From positions 7,963,784 through 8,027,783 of the forward strand of contig CP136066.1 in the NCBI GenBank assembly GCA_032622095.1: a stretch of 64,000 nucleotides of DNA, written 5' to 3'. Numbering within the stretch: position 1 is the first letter of the stretch; every line of letters begins with the position of its first letter. Under the pieces are notes generated by a model. The model did no database searches and was not told where the DNA came from. It saw only the letters and a program-made list of their open reading frames with translations. The translations under genes and the position numbers were made by a program. This stretch comes from Siphonodentalium dalli (Eukaryota; Mollusca; Scaphopoda; Gadilida; Siphonodentaliidae). Below are positions 56,311-64,000 of the stretch, piece after piece.

Positions 56311-58950
56311 ACCAGGGGTGCTATTCACCAAGCGAGACTATTTTATAAACCAGGTAGTTTATATGGTAGCGGCTGAACGCAAAGGTATCTTTGATTTAGC
56401 GCAAACGACACACGCTGTCGATGGTGTGATTGATCCAATCTATCAGATTTGTCACCTGTCAATTGACGCCGTCTTACGACTAATTCACGAACACTCACCG
56501 GCCACAATCGGCATGTATAGCGGTATAATTTTTGGGTATAATTGTGTGGAGACTCATGCTTGCGTTTATATATCTGCAGAATGAGTTTCAATGATATTAA
56601 TGAGGTTTTTTTTTAATTAGCACAGTGTGAAAATTAAGAGCCAAGAAGATAACGTCTCAGAAGAATTTTGTTTGTGTTTTGGTTCTGTTTGGATATTTCC
56701 CTGCTATTTCCAAAGAAATTTATTTCCATGCAATATTTTTCCGGCGCTGGTGAATGGTGCAGGTTTCTTTGTTCTTTAATATTTTGATTCTTCTCTCCAC
56801 AATGCCCAAAAAAGTGTTACGCTCGTCGGCAGTGGGGGGGGGGGGTCTGGAAAACAATTGCACATATAGGGGCCAAAAAGTTTTTTCCGACCTCGAGGGA
56901 CCCACCACCCCATTTGTGCAAATTTGTTCCTCCAAATGTTAGGGACCCACCCCCTTTCTCATGTTTTTATCAAAATTTCAGAGTTTTTTAGCCGTTCTTC
57001 AATAACTGTGTAAACTGCCTTTCAATCCCATTCCACTATCCTTTTTTGGTGCAAAGTGTGTAAAATTAAGACTCAAGCAATAACATCCTTAATCGGTAAA
57101 GCACAGGTCAGAAAAACGAAAAATAAACTGTGTTTCCTGGTGTTTGCAGTATCTAACAACAATAATAAAGCATTGTGTAGGTACACTGTATGTCACAGAT
57201 TGCCCTAGACCGCATTATAGCCTTAATATATCGAGCGTGTTTAGTCTGACAGAGAACACTGGCCAGTGTATATAGTAGTAAACAGGTCAGGGGTTCTACA
57301 ATTATTTGTGAATGGTCAAAGAACTCTTTAGTCTTATTCACCAGGGTGGGTGAGGAGGGGAATTGTGTTGGTTAGGTATACACATAGATATATGGTTATT
57401 ATACCCCCGATATTAGTCGGCGGGTATATAGTTGACGTCTCGAGCCGTCCGTGTGTCCGTCCGTACATATATTTTGCATCATAACTCAAGAGTCGGTTGT
57501 CATATTTTGATGCTCTATGACATGTGACGGACCGGAAATGGGGAACAAATATGCATAATATCACGGATTGTGAGTACCAATGCCTACCAGAGTTATCCAT
57601 GGGCCCTGTTTATGAAATTCAATCCGTACAAAGTTTTTGCCATATAAGTTGAAGTGTCGGTTGTCGAATTTTGAAGTGGTTTGGTATGGTGATAGACCTG
57701 AATGATACGGGAATGATATGTGCAGATATTACTGCATATCACAGGTTTTGCCTGTCGATGCATACCAGAGCTACCAACTTGGTTCCATCCGTAAACACAT
57801 TTTGCATTATTATAACTCAACCATTTGTATGTATGTTTGTGCACTAGAGTCTGCAGTATAGTCTCAGTCAGATTTTATTCTTGATTTTAGTTTGAACTTT
57901 GAAGACATTGAAGAATTTCATTTCTCAAAGCATCTGAATGCATCACATTATTTCAGTTCATCTATTTGTAAGCGATAACAGTATACAACTAGTATTTGTA
58001 GTTTAGTCTTGTTGAGCAGTATTTAAGCTTCAAGATGAAGTTCGTAAATTCAAGGAAAATAGCGTCACATTCAGTTGGGATTGTCTGAACAATAAACAGT
58101 AACGGTCATTCATCATAACCAATTCAGTTTTATTTGGATAAGTGCTGCAAATTAACATTACTTGCAATCATTCAAGATGAGAAATAACCAGAAGGAATGA
58201 ATTTGATTGCATGCCAGAACAAGACAGTATTTCAGACATTAGAAATTTATGAGATACCCTTTTCAATTTCATGTTATGCAACAATCGGGTCAATGATATC
58301 TAGTCATCATTGAGTATTCACCATGTAGTATTTGTGATACAGTTTATTTTATTTTATTACTTTTATTCGGGTAATACAACTGGGTAATACATTATTTTTT
58401 TTTACTAAATTACGGTTTTCCACTGAGAAGTGGGACGGGATCCTGTGAAATCCAGAATGTTGCTAAATCTGAGGCTAAATAGTCACTATAGCTGTCTATA
58501 TAGCCATATGCCAACAAACATGATACTAACATGCTTACAAACAACATTACATGGTCAGTACTTGTAAATTGTTTGAAAAAAAAACATTTTGCAGAAAAAA
58601 ATTACAGGCACATTGTTTCGGCCTCTGGACCAACCACCCACCCCGTCCCTATATACGGATTTTTTTTGTAGACCCCCCCCCCCCCACATGTCGTCGGTGG
58701 TATATTTTGCCCCACGTCCTTTTCCTCGGTTGCTCATTGTTGAAATGTGTACAGACGTGTACTGTTACACGCAGCATGTTTATGTGACCGGTGGTCAATC
58801 TATGATTGACGCCAATCACCTTGATTTGATAATCCTATATGGCGCGGCGATGTCTTCCCATCGATATGTCCACCGATAGCTTCGCATTGAGCGTCGCCTC
58901 GTAAAACTACCTGGACTATATTATAAACCCAGCCGGTGAATAGCACCCCT
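56311..58950 (+). mobile_element. Palindrome left arm: roughly 2.6-kb element, copy U1
   Basis: It begins AGGGGTGCTATTCACCAAGC and is followed by TTTATAAACCAGGTAGTTT; it ends at the palindrome centre with GGTGAATAGCACCCC. Its two ends share CTATTCACC, a TTTATAA block and CCAGGTAGTTT, so they look like terminal inverted repeats of one DNA element, while the interiors differ. Inside are GTCCGTGTGTCCGTCCG-type non-coding repeats (57430-57850) and poly-C runs. The short ORFs (104, 82, 88 codons) have no domain. No transposase. Confidence 0.7.
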
Positions 58951-59080
58951 GGGGTGCTATTCACCGGCTGGGTTTATAATATAGTCCAGGTAGTTTTACG
59001 AGGCGACGCTCAATGCGAAGCTATCGGTGGACATATCGATGGGAAGACATCGCCGCGCGGTATAGGATTATCCGATCAAG
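58821..59080. other. Palindrome centre, no spacer
   Basis: The odd palindrome GCACCCCTGGGGTGC is centred on base 58950. About 130 nt on each side match with almost no differences (TTCACCGGCTGGGTTTATAA, CCAGGTAGTTTTACGAGGCG, CTCAATGCGAAGCTATCGG); further out the arms diverge. A spacerless inverted repeat of this size can extrude as a cruciform. Confidence 0.9.
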
Positions 59081-61562
59081 GCGATTGGCGTCAATCATAG
59101 ATTGACAATCGGTCACATAAACATGCTGCGTGTAACAGTACACGTTTGGTTCATTTCAACAATGAGCAACCGAGGAAAATTACGTGGGGCAAAATATACC
59201 ACCGACGACATGGGGGGTCTACAAAACAAAATTCAGTATATAGGGCCGGGGGTGGGTGGGTGGTTCAGAGGCCGAAACAATCGTGCTTGTAAATTTACAA
59301 GTACTGACCATGTAATGTTGTTTGTAAGCATGTTAATATAATGTTTGTTGGCATATGGCTATATAGACAGCTATAGTGACTAATATAGCCTCAGATTTAG
59401 CAACCTTCTGGATTTCAAGGATCCCGTCCCACTTCACAGTGGAAAACCGTAATTTAGTAAAAAAAAATATATATATATTACCCAGTTGTATTACCCAAAT
59501 AAAAGTAATAAAATAAAATAAAAACTGTATCACAAATACTACATGGAGAATACTCAATGATGCCTAGATATCATTAACCCGATTGTTGCATAACATGAAA
59601 TTGAAAAGGGTATCTCATAAATTTCTAATGTCTGAAATACTGTCTTGTTCTGGCGTGCAATCAAATTAATTCCTTCTGGTTATTTCTCATCTTTAATGAT
59701 TGCAAGTAATATTAATTTGAAACACTTATCCAAATAAAACTGAATTGGTTATGATAAATGACCGTTACTGTTTATTGTTCAGACAATCCCAACTGAAGGC
59801 GACGCTATTCTCCTTGAATTTACGAACTTCATCTTGAAGCTTAAATACTGCTCAACAAGACTAAACTTAAATACTAATTGTATACTGTTATCGCCTACAA
59901 ATAGATGAACTGAAATAATGTGATGCATTCAGATGCTTCGAGAAATGACATTCTTCAATGTCTTCAAAGTCAAACTAAAATCAAGAATAATATCTGACTG
60001 AGACTATACTGCAGAATCTAGTGCACAAATATACATACTAATGGTTGAGTTATAATAATGCAAAATGTGTTTACGGATGGAACCAGGTTGGTAGCTCTGG
60101 TATGCATCGACAGGCGAAACCTGTGATGTGCAGTAATATCTGCATACATCCTCCCCTATCATTCAGGTCTATCACCATACCAAACCACTTAATAATTCGA
60201 CAACCGACACTTCAACTTATATTGCAAAAAACTGTGTACGGACTGAATTTCATAAACAGGGCCCATGGATAACTCTGGTAGGTATTGGTGCTCACAATCC
60301 GTGATATTATGCATATTCGTTCCCCATTTCTGGTCCGTCACATGTCATAGAGCATCAAAATATGACAACCGACTCTTGAGTTATAACGCAAAATGTTTGT
60401 ATGGACGGACGCATGGGCGGCTCGAGACGTCAACTATATACCCGCCGACTAATATCGGGGGTATAATAACCATGTATCTATGTGTATACCTAACCAAAAC
60501 AATTCCCCTCCTCACCACCCCTGTGGATAAGACTAAAGAGTTCTTTGATCATGCACAAATAATTGTAGAACCCCTGACCTGTTTACCACTATTTACTCTG
60601 GCCAGTGTTCTCTCTCAGACGAAACACGCTCGGTATATAAAGGCTATAATGCGGTCTAGGGCAATTTGTGACATACAGTGTACATACACAATGCTTTATT
60701 ATTGTTGTTAGATACTGAAAAACCAGGACACATCTGGAAATAAAGTTTATTTTTCGTTTTTCTGACCTGTGATTTGCCGATTAAGCATGTTATTGCTTGA
60801 GTCTTAATTTTACACAGTTTGCACCAACAAAGGACAGTGGAATGGGATTGAAAGGCAGTTAACACAGTTATTGGAGAACGGCTGAAAAAAACTCTTGAAA
60901 TTTGGATAAAAACATGAGAAAGGGGGTGGGTCCCTAACATTTGGAGGAAAAAATTTGCACAAATGGGGTGGTGGGTCCCTCGGTGTTGGAAAAAAACGTT
61001 TTGGGCCCTATATGTGCAATTGCTTTCCAGACCCCCCCCCCCACTGCCGACAAGCGTAAAACGTTTTTGGGCATTGTGGAGAGAAGAATAAAAATATTAA
61101 AGAACAAAGAAACTGGCACCATTCACCAGCGCCGGAAAAATGATGCATGGAAAGAAATTTCTTTGAAAATGGCCAGGAAATATCCAAACAGAACCAAAAC
61201 ACAAAAAAAAATCTTCTGAGACATTATCTTCTCGGCTCTTCATTTTCACACTGTGCTAATTAAAAAACCTCATTAATATCAATGAAACTCATTCTGCAGA
61301 TGTATAAACGCCAGCATGAGTCTCCACACAATTATACCAAAAAATTATACCGCTATACATGCCGATTGTGGCCGGTGAGTGTTCATGAATTAGTCGTGAG
61401 ACGGCGTCAATTGACAAGTGACAAATCTGATAGATTGGACCAATCACACCATCGACATCGTGTGTCGTTTGCGCTAAAGCGAAGATACCTTTGCGTTCAG
61501 CCGCTACCAAATAAACTACCTGGTTTATAAAATAGTCTCGCTTGGTGAATAGCACCCCAGGG
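58951..61562 (-). mobile_element. Palindrome right arm: inverted copy U2
   Basis: The reverse complement of U1 with scattered substitutions and small indels across its whole length. It begins GGGGTGCTATTCACCGGCTG at the centre and ends GGTGAATAGCACCCC at about 61553. All the short ORFs of U1 reappear on the opposite strand (e.g. 61282-61530, 60265-60711). Immediately beyond lies another end of the same type (AGGGGTGGTATTCACCAGC). Confidence 0.75.
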
Positions 61563-63645
61563 GTGGTATTCACCAGCTTGATTTATATATAGTCGAAGTA
61601 GTTTTAACAGGGCAAAGCTTAATGCGAAGCTGTTTGTGGTCGCCGATGCACGAGAAAACGTCGCCGCGGCAAAGAATTATCCAATCAAGAGATTTTACCG
61701 CGCTCATTGAGGGACCAGTGTGGGGTTTACATGCACAGGTTGAATGAATTTTTATCAGAGAAAAAAATTATATGAACGCATTTTGATAAGAAATTTAATC
61801 GCAGTTGCCAGATCAAGTATCGGGTGACCACACACTTCTTTTCTTATTCGTGAGAAAGAAGTAACGGTCGTTACCGTTATGCCATTGGAGTCATGTTGCG
61901 AATAATTTAGTGCTAATGTTTTTTTTAATTCGCAATGCGTACGCATATATATAAACATGGAAACATGCATGTGGCGACAGGGATGGGGTGTTTCGCCATC
62001 TCAAGTGTGGCAAACAATTTCGACAATGACCAAATATAGGTTGAAATGATTCTAATGAGCAGATTCCACAGCCAGTGTTTGATGGAATAATTGGTTTCTA
62101 ATCAAAAGTCCACATATGGTCAACATATTTGCAGTAATTAAACTGTCCTTCATGGACATTGTTATCCTTAAACTAAGTTAGTAATCAATTTCCAACAGCT
62201 GAACATTTTCGCTACCAGTTGAAAAATATCAACCCGGGATGTAAGTGGAATGTCATGGACGTTGTAGTGTATCTCTGGTTTAAGAGATTGCAGTTAGAAA
62301 TTCAAAGTGGAACACCTACCATCCAAGCAGACCGCGTAGCCACGTCACTGATGGTTTAAACATATTTATTCCAACAAAAGTTACAAGGGATTGAGACACA
62401 ACTTGTGTCACCGTAATGTAGCCCCTCTCCCCAAAAATTATAGACGAGATAAATATAATGTACATGCAATGCGAATATTGGGGATGACCCATGATCATGA
62501 TGATCGGTGATTTGTGACTACCGGTTCCGTGATCTCCGATATAGATAGCATGTCAAATAGGTTCATAATCAAGGTCAAAGTTTTGGACTGAAGCGCTATC
62601 AAGTCGGATTGGTGTGCCAGTCTGTGAATATCCAAGAGTTAATTTAAGAAGTTTGCACAAGCTAGTTAAGACAATTCCATCCCAGTGGGGTACAGATGAC
62701 GTTCCTGTAAATTGCGTCTCTTCAATATAATTTAAGTTTAACACCCCCTTTCCAATCAAGAAAAGAGATGAAACGTGTTTTGAAGAGAGAGTTAGCAATG
62801 ATTGTCTCTTATGAAATGGGTGTATGAAGTTTTTATGGTGGTTAGCTCATGTGTTTTTTATCCTTATGAAAAGTTTAAAATTAGAATGTCTACACCATGA
62901 ACCACGACCTTACCAACAATGCAGACATTAACACAGTCGGACTGCTCATAGTGATATCGATTTAATTCACTAAAATATGAAATGTTAAAGTTTCAATACG
63001 GGGGAAAACAAATAGCCAGATATTACCCCAATCAATTATCATTGCTGTAATTTTGGTTTGTCTGTATATGTATATAATGCCCCCGCCCAACCCTCTGATC
63101 ATGTGAGGTGGCAACGGGGGCTGTTTGTCGCAACATATATCTAACAGTTTAGTGCTGAAGCTCCTAATCTCGTGGATTAAAATGGGCTCATGTGCGTAAT
63201 CCCACCCTTCTCGTCGAAATTAAAATTTACAGGAACATACTGATAAACGCACTTAAGATAAATGTATATCGGCAAAACTCGTGTATACATGTAGCGAATA
63301 TGCGCGTATAGCCGTGGCGCTACAATTGGTCCAGTTGATTGCCATTCATTTATCCGTCCATTGCCATGGTTGTACTAACTCGGAAATTTCAGCGCGAACA
63401 TAGACGGGACCATGTACACATTCCGAGTTCAGTTCCACGTTAATATTTGAACGATTAATGCATTTTCATGAACATATCTGAAATATTGTTCATAATAAAT
63501 TCATCGCGCGCATGTAGACGGGGTCAAAGTACAATTGTGATTGCTGATAGCCGGACACAGTGAATGATGAGTGTGGTGTCAGCGCTAGCATTCAGCCGTT
63601 ATCACATAATCTACCTGGTGTATAAAATAAACTCAGTTGGTGAAT
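61553..63645. mobile_element. Possible third, diverged unit U3
   Basis: It begins AGGGGTGGTATTCACCAGCT followed by GTAGTTTTAACAGGGCAAAG and AATGCGAAGCTG, a diverged version of the central end of U2. It ends near 63645 with CTACCTGGTGTATAAAATAA and GGTGAATACCGCCCC, a diverged version of the outer end. The interior (61750-63580) does not visibly match U1/U2 and contains no recognised gene. Confidence 0.5.
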
Positions 63646-64000
63646 ACCGCCCCAGGGCTCAAATTCACCAGCTGGGTTTATTTTTATAAAGCTGGTAGTT
63701 TATTTGGTAACGGCTAAATACACGGGGTACCTTCGATGGCGTTTACAACACCCACAGTGGCCGGCGATCAACATTAATATATGAAACAATCATACTTGGG
63801 CACCGTTTATTTGGTAACGGCTAAATACACGGGGTACCTTCGATGGCGTTTACAACACACACAGTGGCCGGCGTAATATATGAAACAATCATACTTGGGC
63901 ACCGTTTATTTGGTAACGGCTAAATACACGGGGTACCTTCGATGGCGTTTACAACACCCACAGTGGCCGGCGATCAACATTAATATATGAAACAATCATA
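63646..64000. repeat. 107/99-bp tandem array running off the window
   Basis: After an end of the same type (TTCACCAGCTGGGTTTATTT, GCTGGTAGTTT), the block TATTTGGTAACGGCTAAATA followed by CACGGGGTACCTTCGATGGC repeats from 63701, 63808 and 63907. The second unit lacks ATCAACATT and is 99 nt. The array derives from the sub-terminal part of the same element family (compare GGTAGCGGCTGAACGC in U1) and continues past base 64000. Confidence 0.85.

Noticed and set aside
56270-56591. Overlapping 104- and 82-codon ORFs that recur in the other palindrome arm
   Set aside because: Both overlapping frames recur simply because the DNA is duplicated; differences are mostly non-synonymous in the frame I compared and there is no recognisable domain.
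60265-60711. 148-codon ORF in the palindrome right arm as a transposase
   Set aside because: No DDE or zinc-finger motif; the sequence is a CCGTCCGT/ATAACTCAAG-type non-coding repeat and the left-arm equivalent is split into separate ORFs.

Overview
The window is eukaryotic: AT-rich, gene-poor, full of interspersed inverted-repeat elements, minisatellites and degraded non-LTR retrotransposons, with protein-coding signal split into exons that carry GT/AG borders. Secreted PAN/apple modules, tandem class A GPCR duplicates and a LINE with the RT-plus-C-terminal layout of CR1/L2/Jockey-type elements point to an invertebrate metazoan, most likely a marine lophotrochozoan such as a mollusc. This placement is inference; no rRNA, mitochondrial or diagnostic housekeeping gene is present. 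No tRNA, rRNA or CRISPR was recognised.

Layout. 0-11 kb: short TTAA-flanked inverted-repeat elements, a 5'-truncated LINE on the minus strand (about 4.3-5.7 kb) and several tandem repeats and hairpins. 11.5-23.7 kb: three plus-strand exons, all with phase-1 borders, that chain into a 678-nt (226-codon) model for a small secreted protein: signal peptide + PAN/apple-like module (11511-11817), Cys-rich EGF-like module (15930-16055) and a second PAN-like module ending in a stop (23491-23735). The 3' edge of every one of these exons is duplicated in a tandem array, two of which multiply the splice donor. Between them lie a 456-bp double-hairpin MITE and the decayed 3' end of a second LINE. 24.5-29.0 kb: a single 41-bp-unit satellite of about 110 copies with a 492-bp higher-order repeat.

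30.8-33.3 kb and 45.5-47.2 kb: a family of three intron-less rhodopsin-like GPCR copies. Only the copy at 45539-47152 is intact. The copy at 30973-32423 carries two 1-nt deletions relative to it and a MITE fragment where the start region should be. The copy at 32470-33263 lacks TM1-TM4, has a frameshift and has lost the NPxxY proline. Between the two GPCR loci lies a 4.4-kb TA-flanked inverted-repeat element with sub-terminal TAGTCA-rich arrays, followed by two further minisatellites (31-bp and 29-bp units).

47-64 kb: no recognisable gene. It holds a 41-bp array, a 450-bp direct repeat, several foldback MITEs and, at 56.3-61.6 kb, a 5.2-kb near-spacerless palindrome centred on base 58950. Its arms are diverged copies of one roughly 2.6-kb element; related ends recur at 61.55 and 63.64 kb, and a 107-bp tandem array runs off the window end.

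The candidates for something new are the tandem multiplication of splice donors in the PAN gene, the GPCR family whose N-terminus and third intracellular loop are themselves built of repeats, and the palindromic and double-hairpin element families. Protein families were assigned by reading motifs only; no database search was possible.
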